Counted from the first letter of the stretch, positions 9,233 to 17,509 are shown. The stretch: 36,500 bases of DNA from Bacillota bacterium (GCA_023411175.1 JAEYPB010000096.1:1-36500), one strand, 5' to 3'. Notes: generated by a model from the sequence alone, not told the origin. Program-made: numbers and translations.

Positions 9233-9699
9233 ACCCGAAACGCCCGTCGGAATCCTGTGCCGAGCAGGTTCAGATCCTGACCCAGGGCGCGCTCAACGGC
9301 TTCAAACGCCTCTTCGGCGGCCAGTTGATGGAGTGGATCGACGTGGTGGCCGCTGTGGTCGCCCGGCGGCACTCCGGCCGGAACGTAACCACCGTCGCCG
9401 TGGACAACCTGCAGTTCTCCGGCCCCGCCCGCGCCAACGACACGGTGCTGCTGATCGGCAAGATCACCCATGTAGGCCACACCTCGATGGAGGTTTGCGT
9501 CAAGACATACGTGGAGGCGCTGGACGGCGAGCGAAGCCTCATCAACACCGCCTTCCTCGTGATGGTGGCGCTGGATGAATTCGAGCGCCCCACGCCGGTG
9601 CCGCCGCTCATCCCCGAAACCGAGGAAGAGAAGGAAGATTGGCAGGCGGGCGAAAAACGGCGCCTGCTTCGCAAGGAGCGGCGCAGAGAGCGCTACTGA
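9229..9699 (+). CDS. Acyl-CoA thioesterase, hotdog fold (YciA/BFIT-like)
   Basis: A 156-residue protein of the acyl-CoA thioester hydrolase family. The core GGQLMEWIDVVAAVVARRHSG (residues 26-46) resembles the usual GG.lm.w.D..a...a.rh.g motif with its catalytic Asp. FSGPARANDTVLLIGKITHVGHTSMEV is the following beta-sheet segment. The C-terminus is a charged Arg/Lys/Glu-rich tail. The start at 9229 overlaps the upstream stop as ATGA. A longer frame from 9142 would run inside the upstream gene and gives a non-homologous N-terminus. The physiological substrate cannot be told. Confidence 0.87.
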   Translation: MNPKRPSESCAEQVQILTQGALNGFKRLFGGQLMEWIDVVAAVVARRHSGRNVTTVAVDNLQFSGPARANDTVLLIGKITHVGHTSMEVCVKTYVEALDGERSLINTAFLVMVALDEFERPTPVPPLIPETEEEKEDWQAGEKRRLLRKERRRERY

Positions 9700-9702
9700 C
9701 AA

Positions 9703-9746
9703 GACAAAAACGGGGATCGGAGAAATGCCGGTTCCCGTTTTTTGTC
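9703..9746 (+). terminator. Terminator after the thioesterase gene
   Basis: GACAAAAACGGG (9703-9714) pairs with CCCGTTTTTTGTC (9734-9746). The A/T-rich flanks make it a plausible bidirectional terminator between the plus-strand unit and the minus-strand trp importer. A second GC-rich hairpin (about 9791-9822) follows without a T tract. Confidence 0.8.
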
Positions 9747-9836
9747 AGAAGGCCCCGTGCCTCATCGCGGCGGCACACGCCGGGATCAGAATGCCGCCGT
9801 CAGTCATGCTGGCGGCGGCGTTGTCTTCGTATGATT

Positions 9837-10625
9837 TTAGTTACCCAGCTCCACGCTGATCTCGGTAAATATCTTGAGAAGGTCGTCCACCGTCCGGGCT
9901 TCCTTATCCTCATCCGCCGCATCCAGCACGACGCCGCCCTGATGCATCATCAGGATGCGGTTGCCGTAGCGGATGGCGTGCTTCAGGTTGTGCGTCACCA
10001 TCAGCGCCGTGAGCCCTCTGTCCCGAATGATCCGCTCGGTGAGCTGCATCACCGTTTCGCTGGATTTGGGGTCGAGGGCGGCGGTGTGCTCGTCGAGGAT
10101 TAGAAGCTCAATGGGCGTCATCGTCGCGATCAGAAGCGCAAGCGCCTGCCGCTGTCCGCCGGACAGGCTGCCCACCTGCTGGTTCACGGCCGTCTCGAGA
10201 CCCAGCCCGAGGCCAGAGAGCATCTCGCGGTATTCTCCGATCCGCCGCCGGTTCACGCCGCGCGTCAGGTTGTAGGCCGCGCCCTTGTTGTCGGCCAGCG
10301 CCATGTTTTCAAGGATCGTCAGGCTCGCGCAGGTGCCCTTGGCGGGGTCCTGAAACACCCGGCCGATGTAGCGGCTGCGCTTGAACTCCGGCAAGCCGGC
10401 GATTGAGCGGCCGCCGAGGGTGATCTCGCCCGCATCCAGCGTGAGAGAACCGCAGATCAGGTTGAGCAGGGTCGTCTTTCCGGAGCCGTTGCTGCCAACC
10501 ACGGACACGAAGTCCCCCTGGCGGATCGACAGGTTGAAGTCCCGAAACATGGCCTTTTCGTGGACGGAGCCGGGGTTGTAAGTCTTGTCCACGTGGGAAA
10601 GGCACACCAGCGCTTTATCAGGCAT
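9837..10625 (-). CDS. trpZ: Tryptophan ABC importer, ATP-binding protein
   Basis: A 262-residue ABC ATPase. Walker A is GSNGSGKT (44-51), the Q-loop is FQDP (91-94), the signature is LSGGQ (154-158), Walker B is LLILDEH (174-180) and the switch His is 212. The sequence is of the type that pairs with PF04392-type binding proteins and BPD_transp_2-type permeases. It overlaps the permease gene by 8 nt and is the last gene of the T-box-controlled unit. Tryptophan specificity is inferred from the leader, not from the ATPase itself. The symbol follows the trpXYZ nomenclature used for such T-box-regulated importers. Confidence 0.85.
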   Translation of the reverse strand: MPDKALVCLSHVDKTYNPGSVHEKAMFRDFNLSIRQGDFVSVVGSNGSGKTTLLNLICGSLTLDAGEITLGGRSIAGLPEFKRSRYIGRVFQDPAKGTCASLTILENMALADNKGAAYNLTRGVNRRRIGEYREMLSGLGLGLETAVNQQVGSLSGGQRQALALLIATMTPIELLILDEHTAALDPKSSETVMQLTERIIRDRGLTALMVTHNLKHAIRYGNRILMMHQGGVVLDAADEDKEARTVDDLLKIFTEISVELGN

Positions 10626-11514
10626 GGCGCTTCCTCCTTCCGCCTACGGCCTTTCCGGATACCAGCGCGATCACGAACAGCACGCTCATCAGAAGCTTCA
10701 GGAAATTCGCGGGCAAGCCCAGCTGCATCGCGACGGCAAGGCATGCCTTGTAGACAATCGCGCCGAGCACCGCCATGCCGGTGCCCTTTGCCACCCGCAG
10801 CCAGCCGAACAGGTTGACGCCGATGATGACCGAAGCCAGCCCCATCACCACCATGCCGGTGCCGCTGGCCACGTTGGCGCTGCCCGCCTGCTGGGCGAGC
10901 ACGCTGCCGGACAGCGCCGTCAGGCCGTTGCCCAGCATCAGCCCCAGGATCTTCATGCGGCCGGGGTTCACGGCCAGCGCGCTCACATACTGGGCGTTGT
11001 CGCCCGCGGCGCGCAGGAGAAGCCCCGACTTCGTGCTGAAGAACCAATCGAGAATGAGCTTTACCAGAAGCGCGATCAGAAAAAGGACGATCAGCACCCT
11101 TCGGGGGTAAAGGGCTTCCGGCAAAACTGAAACAAGCCCGCCGGAGAAGATCGTCGGGCTGTTGTAGAAGGGCACCACCGCCTTGCCGCCCGCGATCACA
11201 AGGTTGACCGACCACAGCGCGGTCATGGACAGAATGCCGCTCAAAAGATCGGTGATCCCCAGCTTGACGTGAAGAAGTCCCGTCGTCAGCCCCGCAAGGC
11301 AGCCGCAGGCGAACGCGGCGACGAGCGCCAGGATCGGGTTGACCCCCGCGACGATCAGCGCCGCCGTAACGCACCCGCCCAGCGGAAAGCTGCCGTCCAC
11401 CGTCAGATCGGGGAACGACAGCACCCGGTAGGTGATGAACACGCCCATCGCCATCAGGCCATAGACGAGTCCCTCCTCGAGAATGTTGAAAAGAACCAGC
11501 AAAAACGGACTCAT
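10618..11514 (-). CDS. trpY: Tryptophan ABC importer, permease
   Basis: A 298-residue polytopic inner-membrane permease of the branched-chain amino acid/ribose-type family (BPD_transp_2). It begins with the hydrophobic segment LLVLFNILEEGLVYGLMAMG, followed by the family-like ITYRVLSFPDLTVDGSFPLG. Several further hydrophobic segments follow through about residue 290, and the tail is basic (GGRRKRH). The ATG at 11514 has GAGGAGA upstream. It sits 48 bp after the binding-protein gene, behind a strong stem-loop, and overlaps the ATPase gene. Confidence 0.86.
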   Translation of the reverse strand: MSPFLLVLFNILEEGLVYGLMAMGVFITYRVLSFPDLTVDGSFPLGGCVTAALIVAGVNPILALVAAFACGCLAGLTTGLLHVKLGITDLLSGILSMTALWSVNLVIAGGKAVVPFYNSPTIFSGGLVSVLPEALYPRRVLIVLFLIALLVKLILDWFFSTKSGLLLRAAGDNAQYVSALAVNPGRMKILGLMLGNGLTALSGSVLAQQAGSANVASGTGMVVMGLASVIIGVNLFGWLRVAKGTGMAVLGAIVYKACLAVAMQLGLPANFLKLLMSVLFVIALVSGKAVGGRRKRHA

Positions 11515-11527
11515 CCTGTCTCCTCAT

Positions 11528-11555
11528 GCGCCGGCCGGAAAAAACCGGCCGGCGC
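11528..11555 (-). other. Intra-operon stem-loop between trpX and trpY
   Basis: GCGCCGGCCGG (11528-11538) and CCGGCCGGCGC (11545-11555) form an 11-bp perfect stem around a six-base loop, with no T tract. Such hairpins after a binding-protein gene commonly stabilise the upstream mRNA or reduce readthrough, so that more binding protein than permease is made. That role is inferred here. Confidence 0.7.
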
Positions 11556-11562
11556 GCCCTTT

Positions 11563-12516
11563 CTATTTTGCCACGTCGGCAATGCCCGCATCCGCGTAGC
11601 TCTGCGGCAGCTGGATGCCCAGCGCCTCGGCGACCTTGGAATTGTAGCAGGGGGTTACCTCGGACACCTGCACCACGGGCATGGTGGCCGGATCGGCCTC
11701 GCCGGAGAGGATCTTCTTCGCCATCTCGCCCGCCTGGCGTCCAAGCGCCACGTAGTCGATGCCCTGGGCCGCCAGACAGCCGTTCGCCACCTGCTCCACC
11801 TCGGAGCCGAACACCGGAATGCGCGCCTCATCGGTGGCATGCAGCACCAGAGGCAGGTTGTCCACTACGTTGTTGTCGGTGAAATTGTTCAGGCAGTCAA
11901 CGCCCTTGGCCACGAGGGACGACGCGGCGGAGCCCACCTCGGACGGGCCGGTGATGCCGACGGCCTCCACGCTGAAGCCGTACTCGCCCGCCAGCGCCTC
12001 GAAGCTCGCCAGCTGGCTGACGGAGTTGGGCTCGCCGGTGGTGTAGATCACGCCGATGGTCTTGGCTTCCGGAAGGAAAGCGCGAATCATCTCAAGCTGG
12101 GCAGAGAAGTTCAGCACGTCGCTGACGCCGGTGCAGTTGCCGCCGGGCGCTTCAATCGACTGAACGATGCCCGCCGCCACCGGATCGGACACCGCGACAA
12201 ACACAACCGGCGTTCCGGAGTCCCGGGCCGCGGCATAGGCCGACATGGCCGCCGGGGTCGCGATGCCCACCAGCATCTTCGCGCCCTGGGAGACCATGGT
12301 CTTGGCCTGCAGGTCGGACACGCTCATGTCCGCGGTGGCGTTCTGGAAGTCAACGGCGTAGCCTTCGCCCAGGCCCTCCAGGAAGCCCTGGTAGCAGTTG
12401 TCCAGCGAGGGATGGGTCGCGAACTGGATGACGCCAACGGTGTCCTCCGCGAGAGCAGCGGGGGCGAGGAGCGCGAGAACTGTCAAGAGGGCCAACAGTA
12501 CGATGTGCTTTTTCAT
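11563..12516 (-). CDS. trpX: Tryptophan ABC importer, substrate-binding protein
   Basis: A 317-residue extracytoplasmic solute-binding protein of the ABC_sub_bind (PF04392) type. Residues 1-23 are a signal peptide ending APAALA|ED, a signal peptidase I site. There is no lipobox cysteine, although most such proteins in Gram-positive bacteria are lipoproteins. The body shows the two-lobe pattern with KTIGVIYTTGEPNSVSQL and KMLVGIATPAAMSAY. The ATG is preceded by AAAGGAAGGG and overlaps the stop of an upstream Trp-rich reading frame (ATGA). Specificity for tryptophan is inferred from the UGG-specifier T-box in the leader. Confidence 0.86.
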   Translation of the reverse strand: MKKHIVLLALLTVLALLAPAALAEDTVGVIQFATHPSLDNCYQGFLEGLGEGYAVDFQNATADMSVSDLQAKTMVSQGAKMLVGIATPAAMSAYAAARDSGTPVVFVAVSDPVAAGIVQSIEAPGGNCTGVSDVLNFSAQLEMIRAFLPEAKTIGVIYTTGEPNSVSQLASFEALAGEYGFSVEAVGITGPSEVGSAASSLVAKGVDCLNNFTDNNVVDNLPLVLHATDEARIPVFGSEVEQVANGCLAAQGIDYVALGRQAGEMAKKILSGEADPATMPVVQVSEVTPCYNSKVAEALGIQLPQSYADAGIADVAK

Positions 12517-12614
12517 GGATTTACCCTTCCTTTCGTCAATGGAACGTACTTGTCTTCAGAGAATGGCAGGCAACCGAAGCGGCGCCATCGCCAATTCCAC
12601 TCGAGCATGCGCAC
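12513..12614 (-). CDS. Putative Trp-rich leader peptide of trpXYZ
   Basis: A 33-codon reading frame lies between the T-box terminator and trpX. The likely start is GTG at 12614, with AAAGGGGGA eight bases upstream; an ATG at 12608 is the alternative. The N-terminus reads MRMLEWNWRWRRFGCL, with UGG codons at positions 6, 8 and 10. The stop codon TGA overlaps the trpX start as ATGA, and the last codons run through the trpX ribosome binding site. I infer a regulatory leader peptide whose translation responds to charged tRNA-Trp. It is not homologous to anything I recognise by sequence, and chance cannot be excluded. Confidence 0.6.
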   Translation of the reverse strand: MRMLEWNWRWRRFGCLPFSEDKYVPLTKGRVNP

Positions 12615-12634
12615 GACCAATCTCCCCCTTTCAC

Positions 12635-12908
12635 GAAAAAACTCCTGTCCCGACATCCGTCGGGACAGGAGACAACTCCTGCGGTACCACCCAATTTGCC
12701 GTATTGCTACGACCACTCAGCCGCGCACCAACATGCGCGATCCGGTATAACGGCCGGATGCCGTCGTAAGGCTACTCGTTTCCTTTCGCCCCGCCCTCCG
12801 AAGTCCATTCATCAGAGCGTTTCCTGCCGCGATCCCACCACCCGCGGCTCTCTTTGAGGAACCTTCCCCGACTACTCGCCTTCATCTACGGTTTGTTATG
12901 TGATTTAG
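12635..12908 (-). promoter_or_regulatory. T-box leader, Trp (UGG specifier)
   Basis: The minus-strand leader has the T-box architecture. Stem I includes AGAGAGCCGCGGGUGGUGGG and the specifier-loop segment GAUGAAUGGACUUCGGAGGGC, in which UGG (12807-12805) occupies the specifier position. The T-box sequence GGGUGGUACCGC lies at 12692-12681. CAGGAG just after it can pair with the CUCCUG of the terminator 5' arm to form the antiterminator. The competing terminator is a 13-bp perfect stem (12671-12659 with 12654-12642) followed by six U (12641-12636). Uncharged tRNA-Trp should stabilise the antiterminator and turn on trpXYZ. Confidence 0.93.
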
Positions 12909-12911
12909 GAC

Positions 12912-12940
12912 ACTATACCATCAAATGATCCGCTTGTCAA
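12912..12940 (-). promoter_or_regulatory. Promoter of the trpXYZ T-box transcript
   Basis: TTGACA (12940-12935) and TATAGT (12917-12912) are separated by 17 bp on the minus strand. The -35 lies in a small palindrome, CCGCTT-gtc-AAGCGG (12930-12944), which may also act as a weak terminator for glmM upstream. Confidence 0.85.
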
Positions 12941-12959
12941 GCGGAGCGCAAAAATTCCT

Positions 12960-14315
12960 CTACGCGCCGCCCAGCTGGGTACGGATGACCTGGGCGGTGT
13001 CCTGCGCCACGCGCTCGATCAGCGCCTCGTCGGCGCCCTCGGTCATCACGCGGATCAGCGGCTCGGTTCCGGAGACGCGCACCACGATGCGCCCGTCCTT
13101 GCCCAGCAGCTTCTTGCCGGCCTCCACCGCTTCCTTGACGGCGGGGTCGGTGTAGAACTGCAGCTTGCCCTCCGGCGAAACCTGGACGTTGATCATCGAC
13201 TGCGGATAGCGCTTCATGACCTTCGCCATCTCGGAGAGCTTGCCGCCCTCCCGGCGCAGAAGGGACAAAAGCTGCACCGCGGTCAGCTGGCCGTCGCCGG
13301 TGGTGGCGAAGTCCCGGAAGATCACGTGGCCAGACTGTTCGCCGCCGAAGTCGTACTCCTCCAGCAGCATTTCCTCCAGCACGAAGCGGTCGCCCACCTT
13401 GGTGGCCTCGAAACGGATGCCGTTCTCCTCGCAGAACTTGATAAAGCCCAGGTTGGTCATGATGGTGCCGACGACGGTGTTCTTGTTCAGCTTGCCGCGC
13501 TTTTTCATGTCCAGCGCGCAGACAGCCATGATGAAGTCGCCGTCGATGAGGTTTCCTTCATTATCGATCATCAGGCAGCGGTCCGCGTCTCCGTCGAAGG
13601 CGACGCCCGCATCCAGCTTATGCTCGAGAACGTAATCCCTGAGCGCCCCGATGTGGGTGGAGCCACAGCCCATGTTGATGTTGAGGCCATCGGGATCCGA
13701 GAACAGAATGGTGGCTTTCGCGCCGAGTTCCGAAAAGAGCCGGGCCGCGGACGCGCTGGCGGACCCGTTTGCGCAGTCCACCGCGATGTTCAGCCCTTCG
13801 AGCGAGAACGCGACGGAGGATTTTACGTGGTCCACGTAATCCTTGATGGCGCCGGGCTTTGTGATCACCTTGCCGATATCGGCGGGGGCGGCCAGCGTTT
13901 CAGTCTGTACATGATCCAGCACGATCGCCTCGATGCGCTCTTCCAGGTCGTCGGGCAGCTTGTAGCCGTCGCCGGAGAAAATCTTGATGCCGTTGAACTC
14001 CGCGGAGTTGTGGGAGGCGGAGATCATGATCCCGGCGTCGGCCTTGTACTTGCCCACCAGGTACGCCACCGCAGGCGTGGGCACAACGCCCAGCATGATG
14101 ACGTCCGCACCCACCGAGCAGAGGCCCGCCGACAGCGCGCCGGAGAGCATGTCACTGGAGACGCGGGTATCCATGCCCACCGCGAACACCGGGCGGCGGC
14201 GACTGCCGCCGGAGAGCACCATCGCCGCCGCGCGGCCGATGCGCAGCGCCAGTTCCACCGTCAGGGTCTCATTCGCGACGCCGCGCACGCCGTCGGTTCC
14301 AAAAAGTCTTCCCAT
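12960..14315 (-). CDS. glmM: Phosphoglucosamine mutase
   Basis: A 451-residue enzyme interconverting glucosamine-6-phosphate and glucosamine-1-phosphate, the step after GlmS. It has the N-terminal MGRLFGTDGVRGVAN, the phospho-serine loop ISASHNSAEFNG (Ser101), the metal-binding loop DGDADR (241-246) and the C-terminal phosphate-binding RVSGTEPLIRVM. The length matches the family. AAGGAG lies 10 bases before the ATG. It is the last gene of a four-gene minus-strand operon, 15 bp after the left-handed beta-helix gene. Confidence 0.97.
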   Translation of the reverse strand: MGRLFGTDGVRGVANETLTVELALRIGRAAAMVLSGGSRRRPVFAVGMDTRVSSDMLSGALSAGLCSVGADVIMLGVVPTPAVAYLVGKYKADAGIMISASHNSAEFNGIKIFSGDGYKLPDDLEERIEAIVLDHVQTETLAAPADIGKVITKPGAIKDYVDHVKSSVAFSLEGLNIAVDCANGSASASAARLFSELGAKATILFSDPDGLNINMGCGSTHIGALRDYVLEHKLDAGVAFDGDADRCLMIDNEGNLIDGDFIMAVCALDMKKRGKLNKNTVVGTIMTNLGFIKFCEENGIRFEATKVGDRFVLEEMLLEEYDFGGEQSGHVIFRDFATTGDGQLTAVQLLSLLRREGGKLSEMAKVMKRYPQSMINVQVSPEGKLQFYTDPAVKEAVEAGKKLLGKDGRIVVRVSGTEPLIRVMTEGADEALIERVAQDTAQVIRTQLGGA

Positions 14316-14330
14316 GCCGAAAGCTCTCCT

Positions 14331-15002
14331 TTATGTCCGTCTCTGGGCGATGCGCCCGCCGTCCTTGACCACGTGCATGGCGGGCACCACGCCCCGCACC
14401 AGCGACGTGGGATACACCCACACGCCGCGCCCCAGCACGACGCCGGGGTTGAGCACCGCGTTGCAGCCGACCTCCACTTCGTCCGCGAGCATCGCGCCGA
14501 ACTTGCGAAGGCCGGTTTCAATGTCGCCGGAAGCCGCGTGCACGACGACATTTTTTTTATCGCTGCGCACGTTGGAGGTGATCGCTCCGGCGCCCATGTG
14601 CGCCTTGTAGCCCAGGATCGAATCCCCCACATAGTTGTAGTGGGGCACCTGCACTTTGTCAAAGAGCAGGCAGTTTTTGAGTTCGGTGGAATTTCCCACC
14701 ACCGCGAACTTTCCGACGATGGCGCTGCCGCGGATGAACGCCGAGTGGCGGATCTCCGCGCCCTCGTCCACAATCAACGGCCCTTCGAGGTACACGGAAG
14801 GGTATATTTTTGCGCTTCTAGAAATATATATGCCACCATCACGCCGTTCATACGCATCCTCGGGGAGCTTCTCGCCCAGCGCCAGGATGAACTTCTTTAG
14901 AAGCGGCAGCGCCTGCCACGGGTACTCGAGTCCTTCGAAAATGTCGGCTGCGATGGTCTTTGAAAGGTCGAAAAGCTCTGAAACCGCGAGTTCACTCACC
15001 AT
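14331..15002 (-). CDS. Left-handed beta-helix (hexapeptide-repeat) protein, GlmU C-domain-like
   Basis: A 223-residue protein. Residues 1-60 are helical. From about 65 there are irregular hexapeptide repeats (SRSAKIYPSVYLEGPLIVDE, then GAEIRHSAFIRGSAIVGKFA) typical of the left-handed beta-helix found in acyltransferases and in the C-terminal half of nucleotide-sugar pyrophosphorylases such as GlmU. A stretch SDKKNVVVHAASGDIETGLR interrupts the helix. I start at ATG 15002, nine bases after AGGAGG. In-frame ATGs at 15020 and 15011 overlap that ribosome site. It overlaps the upstream gene by 11 nt. It lacks a nucleotidyltransferase domain, which is on a separate gene in the same operon. An acyltransferase role is possible but unproven. 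Confidence 0.75.
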   Translation of the reverse strand: MVSELAVSELFDLSKTIAADIFEGLEYPWQALPLLKKFILALGEKLPEDAYERRDGGIYISRSAKIYPSVYLEGPLIVDEGAEIRHSAFIRGSAIVGKFAVVGNSTELKNCLLFDKVQVPHYNYVGDSILGYKAHMGAGAITSNVRSDKKNVVVHAASGDIETGLRKFGAMLADEVEVGCNAVLNPGVVLGRGVWVYPTSLVRGVVPAMHVVKDGGRIAQRRT

Positions 15003-15459
15003 CCGGCGCATCCTCCTCATACTTTTCCAGCTTGACGCCGCCCTCGGAGAGCATCGTGACGGAGAACTCGTCCGGGTATCCCGCCCGGTAGACGACCCGC
15101 TCGATCCCGGCGTTGACGATCATCTTCGCGCACAAGACGCAGGGCTGATGGGTGCAGTACAGCGTCGCGCCCGCGATGCTCACGCCCAGCCGGGCAGCCT
15201 GAATGATGGCGTTCTGCTCCGCGTGTACTGCGTAGCAAATCTCGTGGTGGGTGCCGGAGGCGATGCCCAGCTTCTTCCGGAGGCACTCGCCCCGCTCCAC
15301 GCAGGTCTTGACCCCGGCGGGCGCGCCGTTGTAGCCGGTGGTCATGATTCGCTTGTCCTTCACGATGACCGCGCCGATCTTGCGCCCTTCCTGATAACAG
15401 CTTGCCCAGCCGGCGATGACCGAAGCCATCTCCATGAAGCGCTTATCCCATTTGCTCAT
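14992..15459 (-). CDS. Deoxycytidylate deaminase-like zinc enzyme (ComEB/dCMP deaminase family)
   Basis: A 155-residue cytidine/deoxycytidylate deaminase family protein. Zinc and catalytic residues are in HAEQNAI (His79, Glu81) and PCVLC (Cys107, Cys110). GYNGAPAGVKTCVERGECLRKK (42-63) and GTHHEICYAVHAE are dCMP deaminase-like. The expected reaction is dCMP to dUMP plus ammonia, feeding thymidylate synthesis. The ATG at 15459 follows GGAGGAAACC. It lies between, and overlaps, two genes of the sugar-nucleotide group, which is an unexpected context for a nucleotide-salvage enzyme. Confidence 0.92.
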   Translation of the reverse strand: MSKWDKRFMEMASVIAGWASCYQEGRKIGAVIVKDKRIMTTGYNGAPAGVKTCVERGECLRKKLGIASGTHHEICYAVHAEQNAIIQAARLGVSIAGATLYCTHQPCVLCAKMIVNAGIERVVYRAGYPDEFSVTMLSEGGVKLEKYEEDAPDGE

Positions 15460-16210
15460 GGTTTCCTCCGGCGGCAAAGCGCTCGTTTACGTCGCGGTAG
15501 GCTTCGGGCGAGCCGATGTCGATGCATTCGCCCTCGAAGATGTAGGCGCGCACGTCCTTCTTCTTGCAGAGCCATTCCGGGAAATGGCCGGGCGCATCCT
15601 TGGAATTGCCCTCTTCCAGGTATTTTTGAAACAGCGGCAGCGTGTCCCTCCGGTAGAGGTAGAGGGCGTAGACGCCGATGTCGCTGGGCGGGTTCTGGGG
15701 CTTTTCCACGAGGTCCAGTACGCGGTTATCCGGTCCCAGCGTCGCCACGCCGAAGCGGCGCAGCGTTTCGATGTCTTCAATGCGCGCTGTCAGAAGGGTG
15801 TCCCGCCCGGTGCGCCAAAAGTCCGCCGCGAAGTCGCGCAGCGGGAAGGTGAAGAAGTTATCGCTGGCGGCAACCAGCAGATCGTCATCCAGCCCCGCCG
15901 TCTCGATCACGAACTGGATGTCCCCCACCGCGCCGAGTCGATCGTCGTTCGAGGTGGTACCGTCGTCCCAGACGGTGAAGCGGAGCGAAGGATAGTGCCC
16001 CTTCGCGTCCGCCGCCCACGCCTCAAACTGGCCAATGAAGCGGTGGTTGGACACGATGTGGACTTCGGTCATGCCGTCAAGGGTGGCGATCTCGCCCACA
16101 AGGTGGTCCAGCATAGGCTTTTCACCGATCTTGAGCAGCGCCTTGGGGGTTGAAAGCGTAAGCGGATAGAGCCGCGTGGCGTAACCCGCGGCCAGAATCA
16201 GCGACTTCAT
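15443..16210 (-). CDS. Sugar-phosphate nucleotidyltransferase
   Basis: A 255-residue NTP_transferase family enzyme. The N-terminus MKSLILAAGYATRLYPLT has the nucleotide-binding signature, followed by STPKALLKIGEKPMLDHLV with the substrate Lys. The C-terminal part has YLYRRDTLPLFQKYLEEG and FEGECIDIGSPEAYRDVNE, typical of glucose-1-phosphate nucleotidyltransferases without a hexapeptide domain. ATG 16210 is preferred over 16222, because the latter sits directly on the GGAGG. It is first in the operon, with a consensus promoter at 16256-16284. The sugar and base used cannot be told. Confidence 0.88.
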   Translation of the reverse strand: MKSLILAAGYATRLYPLTLSTPKALLKIGEKPMLDHLVGEIATLDGMTEVHIVSNHRFIGQFEAWAADAKGHYPSLRFTVWDDGTTSNDDRLGAVGDIQFVIETAGLDDDLLVAASDNFFTFPLRDFAADFWRTGRDTLLTARIEDIETLRRFGVATLGPDNRVLDLVEKPQNPPSDIGVYALYLYRRDTLPLFQKYLEEGNSKDAPGHFPEWLCKKKDVRAYIFEGECIDIGSPEAYRDVNERFAAGGNHEQMG

Positions 16211-16255
16211 TGTCTCTTGCATCCTCCAAACGAACGCGTTCCATAATCCATCTGA

Positions 16256-16284
16256 TTATACTTGTCGGCGGCTTCTTTGTCAAA
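16256..16284 (-). promoter_or_regulatory. Consensus promoter of the nucleotidyltransferase-glmM operon
   Basis: On the minus strand, a perfect TTGACA (16284-16279) and a perfect TATAAT (16261-16256) are 17 bp apart, about 45 bp before the first start codon. Confidence 0.88.
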
Positions 16285-16349
16285 CCGTGGCAAGCGTGGG
16301 TGCCGGGGACCACAAAATCTGCTGCGAACTGTAAAATCTCCCGCCGCGC

Positions 16350-16378
16350 TTGACATGGGCATTGAAATGCGCTATCAT
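16350..16378 (+). promoter_or_regulatory. Promoter of cysK
   Basis: TTGACA (16350-16355) and TATCAT (16373-16378) are 17 bp apart. An inverted repeat ATCATA (16390-16395)/TATGAT (16405-16410) follows the -10 and could be an operator. I see no S-box or T-box in the roughly 60-nt leader. Confidence 0.82.
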
Positions 16379-16446
16379 CAAACCACTAAATCATACGGGC
16401 TTTATATGATATAGAATGTGACCGCCATAGCAAGGAGGCAACTTCC

Positions 16447-17376
<930 letters not shown>

Positions 17377-17387
17377 AGCTATGAACG

Positions 17388-17418
17388 AGCGGGCTCCTCA
17401 GCGAGGATCCCGCTTTTT
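17388..17418 (+). terminator. Terminator of cysK
   Basis: AGCGGG (17388-17393) and CCCGCT (17409-17414) frame an inner CTCCTCAGCGAGGA hairpin and are followed by a T run (17414-17418). It lies 12 bp after the cysK stop. Confidence 0.85.
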
Positions 17419-17449
17419 CTGCCCCTATGGAAACGCCGCGGGCGGAAAG

Positions 17450-17494
17450 AAGGGGCTGTCTCTACGCGTGGAAACCACGTTGAGACAGCCCCTT
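17450..17494 (-). terminator. Large hairpin between cysK and metY (GGGGCTGTCTC-type)
   Basis: AAGGGGCTGTCTC (17450-17462) pairs perfectly over 13 bp with GAGACAGCCCCTT (17482-17494). An inner CGTGG-aaa-CCACG hairpin sits in the loop. On the minus strand the stem is followed by CTTTC, so it is a likely metY terminator. The GGGGCTGTCTCAACG word recurs at about 26611. Confidence 0.7.
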
Positions 17495-17509
17495 GCCTGT
17501 TCCAAGCGA

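Noticed and set aside
12930..12944. Independent terminator for glmM at CCGCTT-gtc-AAGCGG
   Set aside because: The stem is only six pairs, no T tract follows, and it coincides with the trp -35 box. Kept only as a side remark.
13326..14900. Long plus-strand frame over glmM and the beta-helix gene (524 codons)
   Set aside because: Composition is His/Arg/Asp-rich without domains. The opposite strand encodes recognisable proteins with good ribosome sites.
16379..16446. S-box or T-box riboswitch in front of cysK
   Set aside because: The leader is only about 60 nt long and shows no conserved riboswitch core. Only a small inverted repeat is visible.
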